A stretch of DNA of 64,000 bases from Mesocentrotus franciscanus (taxonomy: Eukaryota > Echinodermata > Echinoidea > Camarodonta > Strongylocentrotidae), in the NCBI GenBank assembly GCA_037976565.1, contig CP137682.1, forward strand, positions 24,513,973 through 24,577,972, given 5' to 3'. Below, one piece after another: positions 1 through 13,441 of the stretch. Position 1 is the stretch's first letter. Every line of letters begins with the position of its first letter. The notes beneath the pieces were generated by a model. The model was not told the origin of the DNA and searched no databases. It was given only the letters and a program-made list of their open reading frames with translations. A program made the translations under genes and the position numbers.

Positions 1-480
1 AAAAGTGAGATAGAGAGGGAGTGACCGGGACAGAGACAGAGACGTAATAAGAGACAGAGAGAGATAGAGAGAGAAACAAAACCGAGGGAAATGGGCGTGG
101 TAAGAGCAAAGAAAGACGAGATGAAGAAAGACAAACAAATGTGATTAATTATAGATTGTACGAAAAGAGACCGTGTCTGTTTAAGCAGAAGAAAAGTGTT
201 TTTTCAGTCTATTTACAATGCACATGTAATATAAATTTTCTGAGACTACTGACAAAATGTAGATAATTTCTCAATATAGAACGCGAACTACTATTTATAA
301 GATATTTGCTTTTAAAACACGCTTTTATATGAAGCTATATCATTACGACACCTATTAAATGTTAATAAATGATTTTCTTTTTTTTAAGTCTGTGAACATA
401 CAGTTACTCCATATATTGAATTTTAAGAATACAAAAGTATATAGAAACAAATCGTTCAAATGATATCGTGGTTGGTATAC

Positions 481-643
481 CTTTGATGTTGATGCCTCAG
501 TGGCCATCGTTGAGTAGAACTCATCACTCAGCTTCACACTGTCCAGATTCAGTGATCGAAGATTTGGCATGAAGCAGAGGCCTTTCGTAATGAGAGGATG
601 CAGCAGAACCCAGATCTGCCGTCTTGTGCTTTAGCTCCTCAAT
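481..643 (-). pseudogene. LRR exon E1, frameshifted (2-nt deletion)
   Basis: Last array unit in transcription order inside the window. It is 163 nt long, with CG missing at about 586 in CTTTCGTAATGAG. The 3' half (MPNLRSLNLDSVKLSDEF) is readable. Nearly identical to E9. The module continues to position 1, so the array very likely continues beyond the window. Confidence 0.6.
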
Positions 644-1226
644 CTGGTGATGTGACAGGACAGGTTAAAAAGAGTGAAAAGTTTCATCAAGTATAGACGA
701 CATGTCTAATTTAAATATTCACTGTTGTCATTAATTTAACTTCATTTACAACTACTTAGGCTTTTAAAGCAAGGGAAAGAAGAGGGAAAGAGAGAGTGTG
801 AGAGAGAGAGAGAGACCGGGACAGACCCAGAGACATAATGAGAGACGGAGAGAGATAGAGAGAAAAAATCCGAAGTGGATGTGGTAAGAGCAAAGAGAGG
901 CAAGATGAAATTTTCTGCAACTACTGACAAAATGTAAATAATTTCCAAATGTAGAACGCGAACTACTATTTATAGGATACATGCTTTTAAAACACGCTTT
1001 TATATGAATCTATATCATTATGACACCGTATTTCATATTATTCATGTGATTTATTACCTTGTCAGCATGGCCAAACTATTTATAATACTGATAAGTGCGT
1101 GCTCGTAACTGATGAAAATAAATTATGTCTTTTAAAAAAGGGTGAAAATCAGTTACCCCATAAGTTGAGTTTGAAGAATGCAAAACTTGCACAAATCGTT
1201 TCCAATAGAAATCGTGTTTGGTATAC

Positions 1227-1391
1227 CTTTGATCTTGGTGCCTCAGAGGCCATCGTTGAGTAGAACTCATCACTCAGTTTCACATCGTCCAGATTCAGTG
1301 ATCGAAGATTTGTCATAGAGCAGAGACCTTTCGCGTAATGAGAGGATGCATCAGAACCCAGATCTGCCGTCTCGTGCGTTAGCTCCTCAAT
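1227..1391 (-). CDS. LRR exon E2
   Basis: 165 nt, open, with EELTHETADLGSDASSHY and SMTNLRSLNLDDVKLSDEF. It has a P-to-T change in the usual MPNLRSL and a SEAPRSK ending. Splice signals are the array consensus. Confidence 0.64.
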
Positions 1392-2089
1392 CTGGTGATG
1401 TGACAGGACAGGTTGAATAGAGTGAATAGTATTATCAAATATAGTCGAAATGTCTAATTTAAATATTTTCCATTGTCATTGATATAACATCATTTACCTC
1501 TACTTAGACTTGGAATGCAGGGGAAAGAGATAGACATGAGAGACACAGAGAGAGAGAGAGACAGGGACAGGGCCAGATACATAATGAAATACAGAGAGAT
1601 ATAGAGAGAAAAAACCAGAGAGAAATGGGTGTCGTAAGAGCAGAGAAAGACGAGATGAAGAAAGACAAAGAAATCTGATTAATTATAGATAATTAGAAAA
1701 GAGAGACCGTGTATGTTCAAGCAGAATAAAAGTGTTATATCCGTCTATTTACAATGCACATGTACAATTAATTTCCTGCGACTATTGGAACACTATAAGT
1801 AATTTATTGTTTAAAATGTGACATACTTTTTATAGGATAAGTACTTTTATACACGCTTTTTTATGAATCTATATCATTATGACACCAAAGTTCATTCTAA
1901 ACCATGATTTGTTTCCTTGTCAGCATGGCCAAACTGTGTATCATATTGATATGAGAGTGCTCTTGACTCATGTTTAAAATTGATTTCTTTTTAAAATGTG
2001 TGAAATACAGTTACCCATATGTTGAATTTTAAGAATGCAAAGCTTTTTCGAAACTAATCGTTTCGAATTTAAATACTGTTTGGGTTTAC

Positions 2090-2254
2090 TTTTGGTTTTG
2101 ATGCCTCAGTGGCCATCGTTGAGTAGAACTCATCACTCAGCTTCACACCGTCCAGATTCAGTGATCGAAGATTTGGCATGAAGCAGAGACCTCTCGCGTA
2201 ATGAGAGGATGCATCAGAACCCAGATCTGCCGTCTTGTGCTTTAGCTCCTCAAT
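2090..2254 (-). CDS. LRR exon E3
   Basis: 165 nt, open, with EELKHKTADLGSDASSHY and LNLDGVKLSDEFYSTMATE, ending ..SKPK. The donor has changed to AAA|GTAAAC: the GT is kept, the last exon base is A instead of G, and position +4 differs from the array consensus. Splicing strength may therefore differ from its neighbours. Confidence 0.63.
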
Positions 2255-2958
2255 CTGGTGATGTGACAGGACAGGTTAAATAGAGTGAAAAGTATGATAA
2301 AGTATAGGCGACATGTCTAATTTAAATATTCACTATTGTCATTAATTTAAATTCATTTACAACTACTTACTAGGCTTTTAAAGCAAGGTAAAGAAAAGGG
2401 AGAGAGAGAGTGAGAGAGAGAGAGAGAGAGAGACAGACCCAGAGACATAATGAGAGACAGAAAGAGATATAGAGAAAAAAAACCGAGGGAAATGGACGTG
2501 GTAAGAGCAGAGAAAGACGAGATGAAGAAAGATAAAGAAATTCGATTAGTTATAGATAGTTATAAATGAGAGACCGTGGTCTGTTCTAGCAGAATAAAAG
2601 TGTTATGTCCATCTATTTACAATGCACATGTACAATTTATTTCCAGCGACTACTCACAAAATGTAAATAATTTATAAATATAGAACGCGAAATATTATTC
2701 ATATGATACGAGCTTTTAAAAAACCCTTTAATACTGAATCTATATCAATATGAAACCAAATTTATTCTATTCACAGGTATTTATTTCCTTGTCAGCATGG
2801 CCAAACTATTTATTATATTGATATGAGCGCGCTCGTTACTGATGAAAATAAATGATGTCTTTTAAAAAAGAGTTAAAAAACAGTTATTCCATAAGTTGAG
2901 TTTGAAGAATGTAATACTGGCAACAAATCGTTTCCAATAGAAATCATGTTTGGTATAC

Positions 2959-3123
2959 CTTTGATAGTGATGCCTTAGAGGCCATCGTTGAGTAGAACTC
3001 ATCACTCAGCTTCACACCGTCCAGATTCAGTGATCGAAGATTTGGCATAGAGCAGAGACCTCTCGCGTAATGAGAGGATGCAACAGAACCCAGATCTGCT
3101 GTCTCGTGCCTTAGTTCCTTAAT
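2959..3123 (-). CDS. LRR exon E4
   Basis: 165 nt, open, with KELRHETADLGSVASSHY and LNLDGVKLSDEFYSTMASK. The acceptor is followed by ATTAAGGAAC instead of ATTGAGGAGC. The donor is AAG|GTATAC. Confidence 0.66.
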
Positions 3124-3810
3124 CTGGTGATGTGACAGGACAGGTTGAATAGAGTGAATAGTTTTATCAAGTATTGACGACATGTCTGAGTTAAATATTC
3201 TTACTGTCATTAATGTAACATTTTTAACCTCTATTTAGACTCTTAAAGCATTGGAAAGAGAAAGGAGAGAGAGAGAGAAAGAGACCGGGACATACCCAGA
3301 GACATAATGAGAGACAGAGAGAGATAGAGAGAAAAACCCGAGGAAATGGGCGTGGTAAGAGCACAGAAAGACGAGATGAAGAAAGACAAAGAAATTTGAT
3401 TAATTATAGTTAGTTAGAAAAGAGAAACCGTGTTTGTTCAAGCAGAATAAAAGTGTTATATCCGTCTATTTAAAATGCACATGTAAAATTATTTTCCTGC
3501 GACTATTGGCAAACTATGAATAATTTCCTTTTTTAAATGTGAGATTCTTTTATAGGATAAGTACTTTTATACACGCTTTTTTATGAATCTATCTCATTAT
3601 GACACCAAAGTTCATTCTATAACATGATTTGTTTCCTTGTCAGCATGGTCAAACTGTTTATTATATTGATATGAAAGTGCTCTCGACTAATGTATATAAA
3701 TGATTTGTTTTTAAAAGGTGTGAAAATACAGTTACCCTATTTTTTGAATTTGAAGAATGCAAAAGTATATAGAAACAAATCGTTTCCAATACAAATCTTG
3801 TTTGGTATAC

Positions 3811-3973
3811 CTTTGATCTTGATGCCTCAGTGGCCATCGTTGAGTAGAACTCATCACTCAGCTTCACACCGTCCAGATTCAGTGATCGAAGATTTGGCAT
3901 GATGCAGAGACCTCTCGTAATGAGAGGATGCAGCAGAACCCAGATCTGCGTTCCAGTTGTTTAGCTCCTCAAT
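3811..3973 (-). pseudogene. LRR exon E5, frameshifted (2-nt deletion)
   Basis: 163 nt, with CG lost at about 3916. It has the GCGTTCCAGTTG variant upstream of the loss, related to E6 and E16. Splice signals are intact. Confidence 0.6.
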
Positions 3974-4638
3974 CTGGTGATGTGACAGGACAGGTTAAAT
4001 AGAGTGAAAAGTATCATCAAGTATAGACGACATGTCTAATTTAAATATTCACTGCTGTCATTATTTTAACTTCATTTACAACTACTGAGGCTTTTAAAGC
4101 AAGGGAAAGTGAGAGAGAGAGAGAGAGAGAAAACCGGGACAGACCCAGAGACATAATGAGAGACTGAGAGAGATAGAGAGAAAAAACCCGAGGGAAATGG
4201 GTGTCGTAAGAGCAAAGAAAGACGAGATGAAGAAAGACAAACAAATTTGATTAATTATAGATAATTAGAAAAGAGAGACCGTGTCTGTTCAAGCAGAATA
4301 AAAGCGTTATTACTTGTAAAATTAATTTCCTGCGACTATTGGCAAACTATAAGTAATATCTTTTCAAAAATGCGACATACTAGTTTTAGGATAAGTACTT
4401 GTATACACGCTCTGTTATGCATCTATATCATTATGACCCCAAAGTTCATTCTATTCACATGATTTGCTTCCTTGTCAGCATGGCCAAACTGTTTGTAACA
4501 TTGATATGAGAGTACTCGTGACTTATGTTTAGAATTTTTTTTTTCAAAGTCTGAAAATATTACCCCATATATTTAATTTGAAGAATGCAAAAGTTATTCG
4601 AAACAAATCTTTTCCAATAGAAATCGTGCTTGGTATAC

Positions 4639-4803
4639 CTTTGACCTTGATGCCTCAGAGGCCATCGTTGAGTAGAACTCATCACTCAGCTTCACACTCC
4701 ACAGATACAATGATCGGAGATTTGGCATGAAGCAGAGACCTCTCGCGTAATGAGAGGATGCAGCAGAACCCAGATCTGCGTTCGAGTGGTTTAGCTTCTC
4801 AGT
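4639..4803 (-). CDS. LRR exon E6
   Basis: 165 nt, open, with EKLNHSNADLGSAASSHY and LYLWSVKLSDEFYSTMASE. The spacer between the CT-rich tract and the exon is shorter than elsewhere, so the reading frame happens to stay open upstream through the CT tract; this is not taken as coding. Confidence 0.66.
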
Positions 4804-5450
4804 CTGGTGGTGTGACAGGACAGGTTGAATAGAGTGAATAGTATTATCAAGTATAGACGACATGTCTAATATAAATAAACTTAGACTTTTACAGCAAGGG
4901 AAACAGAAAGGAGAGAGCGGGAGAGAGAGAGAGAGAGAGACCGGGACAGAGACAGAGACATAATGAGAAACAGAGAGAGATAAAGAGAAAGAGTCCCACA
5001 GGGAAAAGGGTGTTAAGAGAAAAGAAAGACAAACAAATGCTATCAATTGTAGATTGTTTTTAAAGAGAGACCGTGTCTGATCAAGCAGGATTTAAGTGTT
5101 ATATCCGTCTTTTACAATGCACATGTAAAATTAATCTTGCGACAATTGACTAAATTTAAATGATTTCTAAATAGAGAATGCTTAATACTATATATAATAT
5201 TCATGTTTTTAAACACGCTTTTGTATGAATCTATACCATTATGACACCAAAGTTCATTCTATTCACAGGTATTTATTTCCTTGTCAGCATGGCCAAACTA
5301 TTTAATATATCGATATGAGAGTGCTCTTGAATAATGTATGATACCTTTTTAAAAGGTGTGAAAATACAGTTACCCCATATGTTGAATTTGAGGAATGCAA
5401 AACTTTTTCGTAAAGAAATCATTTCGAATTGAGGTACTGTTTGAGTATAC

Positions 5451-5615
5451 CTTTGATTTTGATGCCTCAGTGGCCATCGTTGAGTAGAACTCATCACTCA
5501 GCTTCATTCTGTCCAGATTCAGTGATCGAAGATTTGGCATAGAGCAGAGACCTCTCGCATAATGAGAGGATGCATGAGAACCCAGATCTGCCCTCTTGTG
5601 CTTTAGCTTCTCAAT
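5451..5615 (-). CDS. LRR exon E7
   Basis: 165 nt, open, with EKLKHKRADLGSHASSHY and LNLDRMKLSDEFYSTMATE. The donor context is ACTCAAACAG-like upstream of AAG|GTATAC. A segment without module similarity (about 5700-5925) follows on its upstream (plus-coordinate) side. Confidence 0.64.
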
Positions 5616-5699
5616 CTGGTGATGTGACAGGACAGGTTGAATAGAGTAAGTAGTATTATCAAGTATAGAGGATATGTCTAGTTTGAATATTTTCTATGG

Positions 5700-6315
5700 T
5701 TTAATGGTTCAAACCTATTTTCTACTTTCTCATATTACTTAATAAGAAAACATAAACAAAACAAGGCAGTGCATTACCAAAATCGGTACAATAAAATGTT
5801 GCAATTATTAAATGATGAACATACTTCTTTTGAGAACATACACATTGCACAATTATCAAAGAATTGTAGATAATATAATCGTTCTTAATTACATCTTAAT
5901 TTGAGAAAAAGTGGAGGAATGTATTAGACGACATGTCTAATTTAAATATTCACTGTTGAAATTATTTTAACTTCATTTACAACTACTGAGGCTTTTAAAG
6001 CAAGGGAAAGTGAGAGAGAGAGAGAGAGAGAAAACCGGGACAGACCCAGAGACATAATGAGAGACTGAGAGAGATAGAGAGAAAAAAACCCGAGGGAAAT
6101 GGGTGTCTTAAGAGCAAAGAAAGACGAGATGAAGAAAGACAAACAAATTTGATTAATTATAGATAATTAGAAAAGAGAGACCGTGTCTGTTCAAGCAGAA
6201 TAAAAGCGAATCTATACCATTATGACACCAAAGTTCATTCTATTCACAGGTATTTATTTCCTTGTCAGCATGGCCAAACTATTTAATATATCGATATGAG
6301 AGTGCTCTTGAATAA
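5700..6315. repeat. Mosaic LRR module piece without exon
   Basis: 5700-5925 shows no similarity to the modules. 5928-6205 repeats the 4010-4290 segment almost exactly. At 6206 it jumps to a copy of 5229-5334. The junction skips an exon, so the piece arose by unequal exchange between the E5 and E7 modules. It is then cut by the 6.85-kb element, with the rest of the module continuing at 13162. Confidence 0.65.
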
Positions 6316-9300
6316 GGCGCCTTGGATCAATTCGAGTGGCTGTAATCACGCGTGCTTCCTGCAGCGCAGCCTAGTTTGCGTGAAAGCCGCGGCGTCCTGA
6401 TCCCTCTATTCAAAAGACGCATGCGGGAATCCCGCGTGAAGAACGCGTCCGTTCAAGTCTCCACCACAGAGACCGAAGTACTTATAAAATGCTTCTGACT
6501 GATACCAGTTGACCGCCCTCTAGAGGCCTGGTCTGCCCTGTGCGTTTAACTCTCACACTATACTATACTATGCAGGGGATGCGGAACCGGGTGGCTGGGT
6601 TTTTTTTTCAGTAGACACGTTTCATATAAAAGCTCCGAAAAAGGGGTTTATATATTGTTGGCACGCTCAGCCCCCTTTCAAAAACGCTTTTATCTACAAG
6701 CGAGGTTTTTATATCCATAATTTCTCTACATATGTATATTAATTACTCAATGATTTAGTGAAACAAAAAATAGAAGTTAAAGTATATACAGCAAATCTTC
6801 CAGCTTATTATTATTTTCTTTGATTACACAATCATGCCTTACAAAATTCTTAGCAACGACTTGACAATCTTTTAACTCAACATTTATTAACGAATAAAGA
6901 TGGATATTATATTTAGAGTTCAGAAATAAACAATATGAAATGAAACAATCGGAGTGATCGAGAGGGAGGAAAGAGAGAGTAAAAGAGAGAGGAAGGAGAT
7001 GAATTAAGACAAAAATAATAGAATAGGATCGTGGAGGGAACGCCAGGTGGAGTATAGGTGCAACAAACAATTTTCCTGAAAACAATCATTTGGAAACTTG
7101 AAGCCCGCGCAAATTGAGCAAATACGAGAACATAAAAGTTAGTTAATTGCAACATGTGCAGGGCTGTATCTGGAACTTCTACTGATTAACTATAGATAGA
7201 ACGATCTAGGCAAATTATAGCTACCTTCTCGATTGTGACCATAGTAATATCTATGTTTCATTAATAGTGTGATTAAACATGTTTATCGAGTTTCATTGAA
7301 GTAAACGCATCGTATAATATTTTGTGTAAAATGTTCACTGTCAACCATTTGACAGAAGAGCAATGATATACATGTATTCCGTCTTTACATCAAATACTAT
7401 ATGTTCTTCCTTGATATTCAGTTCAGTGTATAGCGTTATAACGGCTTGTATTAAGTAGTTTTAAAGCCGACGACTTAAATGCTCTTTTCACTTTAGTCAC
7501 CCCCACCGTTTACCACAGGCCGCCGATCCATTATCGCGTTCTATTTATAGTATACGTAATAATAGAGGTAACAATAGCATCTCAGACATTAAATGTTGCC
7601 TTTGCCCAACTCCGCCGGCCATTAACAGTAGAATATTGAATGAATTTCATGAACAATACGGGTCAACGTTTCCCCTTTGTTCCTCGACCCCCGCCCCTTT
7701 CCCTCTCCCCTCTTTATTAAACTCGCCTTTAACGCTATGGCTACGAATCAATCTATACCCTTTAACACCTTACTTCCGCTCTTCTATTGTTGGAGTTTAT
7801 AACCATGACAACGTCCAGCTTTACCCTCGGCCACGTTCATTGTTCCCTTACGTAACTTAGCTGTATGTGGGCCTGAGACATAACTCTTTTCACATATTCT
7901 ATATAGGTCTCAAATACTTTCAAATATTTCTGTGTCATTTTTGTTTGTCTATACTTTGTCCATGCTTATAGACTATAATTGTCAAAATTTGCCAATACTT
8001 ACAAAATAATAGGCAGGTAAATGACGTATGTACAAGCCTAAAATTGCCTTTCCTGCCACTTATTCACTTAAATAGAGGATTTTATGGTATTTCCGAAGTA
8101 TATACTATCATTATCCATTGCTCCTGTTTTTGTACTTCCATATTATTCATTATAATTGTACTTTTCATAAGCATGTCAAATTTTCTCTCACATGAAATTT
8201 GTACAGCAGCGTATTACAGCTCTGCGATGTCTGTCTCACAGATATTGACTTTCGCTGAGACCTTTCAGTACACAGAATAATTATACTGATGGTACTTCAT
8301 TGGGAGCAGCGTAATCCGCGCCGCCCTCAGTAGAAGCTTATGATGGCACGCGCAAACTTCACTTGCAAGGACAAGCCATTCATTGTGAACCAATTATCAT
8401 ACCCTTACCTCACTTCACCTCTTCTATTGTTGAAGTTTATAACCATGACAACGACCATTACCCTCGGCCACGTTCATTGTTCCTCTTACGTATCTTAGCT
8501 GTAGGTGGGCGGTGGGTCTAAGACATAACTCTTTTCGCATATTCTATATAGGTCTCAAATACTTTCAAATATTTCTGTGTCATTTTTGTTTGTATATACT
8601 TTGTCAATACTTACAAACTATTACGTTTCCCCTATCATCTTCCGCTCTAGAATTTTCTTGTCTCCCTCTCCATGATTTCTTCTGTCCTTTGTAGGGTACT
8701 TATGCTATTTTTTTTTTAAATAAAAAGAAAGTTTCATTCTTTCTCTTAAAATGTTGCCCACCTTCTTCTAGATAACCCTTTTGTGCTAAAGTATAATGTC
8801 CAACGTATATATTATTTCCGTCAATAACATATAATGAACGTATCATTTCATTTTGATGCAACAGAGATTTACATTCAAAATAGAAAACTTTTACTTTTCT
8901 ATAATTTTGGACAGTAATATTCTCCTAATTCCGACATTACCAGCCGCTCGTTCTCTATTTTCGTTCCCTATAATAAATATAAGGTTATGAGACTGTGTAC
9001 ATCATCAGGGATATGTTATAATAATTTATCTTAAAGAAGGAATTAAGGCAAACAAGCAAATGGCGGAATAGAAAACAATATGAAAGATGAAGATGAAAAA
9101 CGACATTGACAGATAGACAGAGAGAGAGAGACGGACAAACAGACAGGCAGACAGATGGAGAGAGAGAGAGAGATAGAAAGTTGGACGTAGTCTGTACTTT
9201 TTTATTTATAATTTGATGAGGCAGAGATTTACATCAAAAAGTTTTACTTTATATTATTATAGTACAGTAATATTTATTTTTATTTAGGGTTCATCGAAAC

Positions 9301-12300
9301 GTGATCTCATTTAAAATCGCGGAACAGAAAAAAGGAGATGAAGATGGAAAACGGCATTGGGAACACGAGAGAGAAAGTTAGACGTCGCATTGTTATGATT
9401 ATAGTCTGTACTGTATTTAGTATTATTGTATTTGTCTCTCCGACCACCACCGCCCCACCCGTTCTGGGTTCCTCTCTAATTGCTTTTTATCATGTTTTAT
9501 ATCTTTTCGCTAAAGTGTAATTCCCGACGTATTTGTTACCATCAATATAGCATAATAAACTTTTTCATATTAATCTGATGCAACAGAGATATACATTATT
9601 TCAAAACTATACGTTTTATAATTATTATACAGTAGTATTCTTCTCATTTCGATATTATCAGGCACTCGTTCCGTGTTTGCTTCTCCATAATTATGAAGGT
9701 TATGGTATAATTATTTATCTCAAGATCGAAAAGAATACTGTCGGAATAAAAGTAATAAGCGGAACGGAAAATAGTACAAAAGATGAAGAAGGTAAATGGC
9801 GTCGAGAAAGCGAGCGAGAGAGAGAGAGAGAGACTGACAGATAATTTCTCATAATCATCTTTTTGTCTGTGACATTTTACTAAATCACATTTTCTTGTTT
9901 ATTCCTTTATCGTTCCATGATCTTTGAATGGATATATCAGATAGGGTACAATCTGGTTCTATACGTTATATGACTAACAATAATGTAAGGAGTACTGGCG
10001 AAAGAGAGAAAACAGTATGAGAGATGAAGATGGAAAACGGTATTGAGAGAGACAGAGAATGAGAAAGAAATAATGAGAGAAGAGAGAGAGAGAGAAAAAA
10101 ATGGACGTATCATTACATAGCTGAGTGTGTAGGCCTACTATATTTATTTTGTCTCTCCTATCACACACCCCACCCCGCCCTGGATTCTTCTTTAGTTTCC
10201 TTTATCATTTGTATATCTTTTCGCTTATAAATAAGTATCATGTCCGACTAACGTAAATTTGAGAGAGGCAGAGAGAATTGCACCGCCTCAATAAAATATA
10301 AATTTTGCCCCCACTCCAGTAAGAGATCAACTTTGCGCGCCCCTCAGTTTCACATCAATTTTGCGCCCTCATTTAATTAGCACTATCATTTTGCTGTTCT
10401 TGTTTCCTGTTTAATATTATTTGCTATCTACTTTCGATTCTTTCGCTCAAAATCTGTCACAATCACTTACGGCGCATAATATGAGGAAGAGAGAGAGAGA
10501 GAGAGAGAAGGGGGGGGGGGTTCTCAAGATCGAAAGGAATACTTTCGGAATAAAAGCAAATAGCGGAATCGAAAACAGTACTAGAGATGATGATGGAAAA
10601 CGGCGCCGAGAAAGCGAGAGAGAGAGAGTAAGAGAGAGATAGACAGGAGAAAGAGAGACTCATGATTGTCATATTTTCGTCTGTGACATTTGACTTAACC
10701 ACATCTTCCTGTTTATTCCTTTATCTTGCATGATTTGTTATATCTTTCAATGAATATTGCAGATACGGTAACATCTGGTTCTACGTTATATATGATTAAT
10801 TACACTTTTGTATTTAGGAGCTATATGTCGAAACGTGATCCCATTACAATTCTTAAAAAGCAGTTACGACAAATGCAAAAACAACAAGACCCGCCCCCGG
10901 AAAAACAGGGTTATCTGAACCCGATATACATGTAAGTATACAAGGATCATCAATGCTGTATGTACGTCAGTTTATCGTGAGTGTGTGTGTGTGTGTGTGT
11001 GTGTGTAATTGGGTTTTTACAGACGTGTATCAATCTATACCCTTTATACATTACTTCCGCTCTTCTATTGTTGGAGTTTATAACCATGACAACTACCTTT
11101 ACCCTTGGCCACGTTCATTGTTCCTCTTACGTAACTTAGCTGTAGGTGGGCCTAAGACATAACTCTTTTCGCATATTCTATATAGGTCTCAAATACTTTC
11201 AAATATTTCTGTGTCATTTTTGTTTGTGTATACTTTGTCGATAATTACAAACTATAATTGTCAAAATTTGCCAATGCTTACAAACTAAATACGTTTCCCT
11301 TTCATCTTCCGCTCTATAGAATCCTATCTTTTATATTTATTTGTTGTGCACTTATCATATTTTTGTTGTCTCCCTCTCCATGATTTCTTCTGTTTTTGTA
11401 GGGTACTAATGTTATTAACTTATTTCTTTTGTAAATAGAAGAGAAAGTTTCATTATTTCTCTTATAATGTTGTGCACTTCTTCTAGATAACCCTTTTGTG
11501 CTAAAGTAAAATTTTATGTTGATGCAACAGAGATTTACATTCAAAATCAAAACTTTTACTTTCTATAGTTTTTGTACAGTAATATTCTTCTCATTTATTT
11601 AATACGACATTATCTTCCGCTCAAAATCTATCAATCACTTACGACGCATAATATGTGGACGCAACGTAGCCATAGGGTAAAAGGCACGTTTGATAGGGAG
11701 AGAAATTAGGAGGGGGAAGGGGTCGAGGAACAAAACCTTTGACCCATGTATTGTTCATAATCACATTTACATAAACACATGCACCTGCTTTACACCACCA
11801 TGCGAGCCCGTTTTATACACACACGTTCACATAGAATCGACGAGACGAGAACGAACTTATATGTAATTAGACAAAGAAAATACCACGTGACCGAAAGGCC
11901 TACTTTTACAGGGGGTACGGGGCAGAGGGGGATAGGGAGGCAGACTGCACCCTTAATGGGTGATAGGTGACAAACAAGAGAGAAAGGGGAAAGAAGAGAA
12001 AGAAATCGAGGAGAGAAGAGAGTGAGGGAAAGAGATGAAGGAGAGAAAGAGAAATTAATTCGATCTTTGAAGAGGGCTTTATACCAAGTCCAAAGAAAAA
12101 AATAATATTACAACCTTCCGTAAAATGCGTTTTGCCTCTTTATGTTAAATAACAATGGAATAGCAATGGGATGAGGGGGGATTTCGAGGCACAATATCAA
12201 GTCTCCAAACAAGAATTCATGAATAAAAACATTGGCTTTATGGCCCGTACGTCATAATTGTCTTTACCGGCGAGAAAAAACTCCTCGAGTCGGTAAACGC

Positions 12301-13161
12301 CAAAACCCTTTCTTCTTCTTTTCACTCACTACCCTCGCACGCAAAATTGTATGAACATGAATTTATATCGACCTAATAAAGAACACATCTTTACAATGAC
12401 ATCGCTCAGCAATGGTTGAAGGTCGCTGAAGTATTCGGTCGCTTGTCGACCCCCCCACCTCCCGACTGGATATGCCAGGTACGCCACTACGTAGACATGA
12501 CCTTAGTTTTGCGAGTTTGTGTTCAGTTGTTTTCTTTAACACTAAGTTCTCTTTGTATTTTAAAGCTTTGGGCCATTTGCACAAATTTTGCTTCCTCACC
12601 CCGTGGTACCAATAAAAAAGACAAGACGCCACACGTTAGGCTTCCAACTTAAACCCTTAAATAGAGTCCGCTGGATTCTAACTTCTAAATCCACAATCAA
12701 GTTTTGGCCATGCAGGATGGTTTATCTGGACTTTATTATTCATTACAATATAAATTAGACAGCTGGTTCTTTTGATAATATTGTAAACAACTGATTGCAT
12801 TTTTTAACAGATCGTATTATTTTTAAACAACCCGTTTAAATGTTGTTTTTATTGTGTATGATCCATTCCCTACGGAGTACAATATGCTTATTCGACACGA
12901 ACGCTAAAACACGCTAAAAACGCTAGAACAACCTTTATAATTTAGCCGCAGAGGGAGCTAAATAGGTATTGCGAATCTATCGATGTGGAGAAAAATTTAA
13001 ACGCAGGATTCCTGCGAAAAGACGTCCGTCTTTCAGACAAACACAATGCGGCTTTTGGTGGGCAAATCCCGCATCCGGGATTAGTGAATGCAGACTTCCC
13101 GCATGCGTTCTTAGGTTAAAACGCCGCGGCTTCTCGTGCATGGTATTTAATCCAAGGCGCC
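6316..13161. mobile_element. 6.85-kb non-coding TIR element with TAA target duplication
   Basis: Begins GGCGCCTTGGAT and ends ATCCAAGGCGCC, flanked by TAA at 6313-6315 and 13162-13164. The uninterrupted module reads GAATAATGTATG (compare 5330-5341), so exactly the TAA is duplicated. A three-base TWA duplication is typical of PIF/Harbinger. The ends also share a subterminal block (GCCGCGGCG.., ACGCATGCGGGA..) in inverted order. No transposase or other gene is recognisable inside; the short open frames look random. The interior is built of repeated segments (see next entries). Best reading: a large non-autonomous element. Confidence 0.78.
7777..11620. repeat. Internal repeat families of the 6.85-kb element
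   Basis: Family A, marked by TATTGTTGGAGTTTATAACC and AGGTCTCAAATACTTTC, occurs at about 7777-7990, 8400-8960 and 11030-11620. Family B, marked by CTCAAGATCGAAA and AATACT.TCGGAATAAAAG, occurs at 9718-9990 and 10524-10800, with weaker copies near 9040 and 9330. Short pieces with GATGCAACAGAGATTTACAT recur at 8858, 9577 and 11520. (GA)n runs lie at 9118-9175, 9816-9833, 10080-10096 and 10490-10508, and a (GT)n run at 10982-11007. Confidence 0.7.
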
Positions 13162-13281
13162 TAATGTATGATACCTTTTTAAAAGGTGCGAAAATACAGT
13201 TACCCCATATGTTGAATTTGAGGAATGCAAAACTTTTTCGTAAAAGAAATCATTTCGAATTGAGGTACTGTTTGAGTATAC

Positions 13282-13441
13282 CTTTGATTTTGATGCCTCA
13301 GTGGCCATCGTTGAGTAGAACTCATCACTCAGCTTCACACTGTCCAGATCCAGTGATCGAAGATTTGGCACGAAGCAGAGACCTCTCGCGAGAGGATGCA
13401 GCAGAACCCAGATCTGCCGTCTCGTGCGATAGCTCCTCAAT
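13282..13441 (-). pseudogene. LRR exon E8, frameshifted (5-nt deletion)
   Basis: 160 nt. CTCTCGCG is directly followed by AGAGG at 13388-13395, so the TAATG normally in the loop is missing and the frame shifts before CFVPNLRSLDLDSVKLSDE. The intron on the donor side is the continuation of the module cut by the 6.85-kb insertion, and it closely matches the E7 module. Confidence 0.6.

Noticed and set aside
481..705. LRR exon starting at TTAG|ACATGTCG (227 nt)
   Set aside because: Would begin in phase 1 and end in phase 0, so successive units could not be spliced in frame; the inner acceptor is better and phase-consistent.
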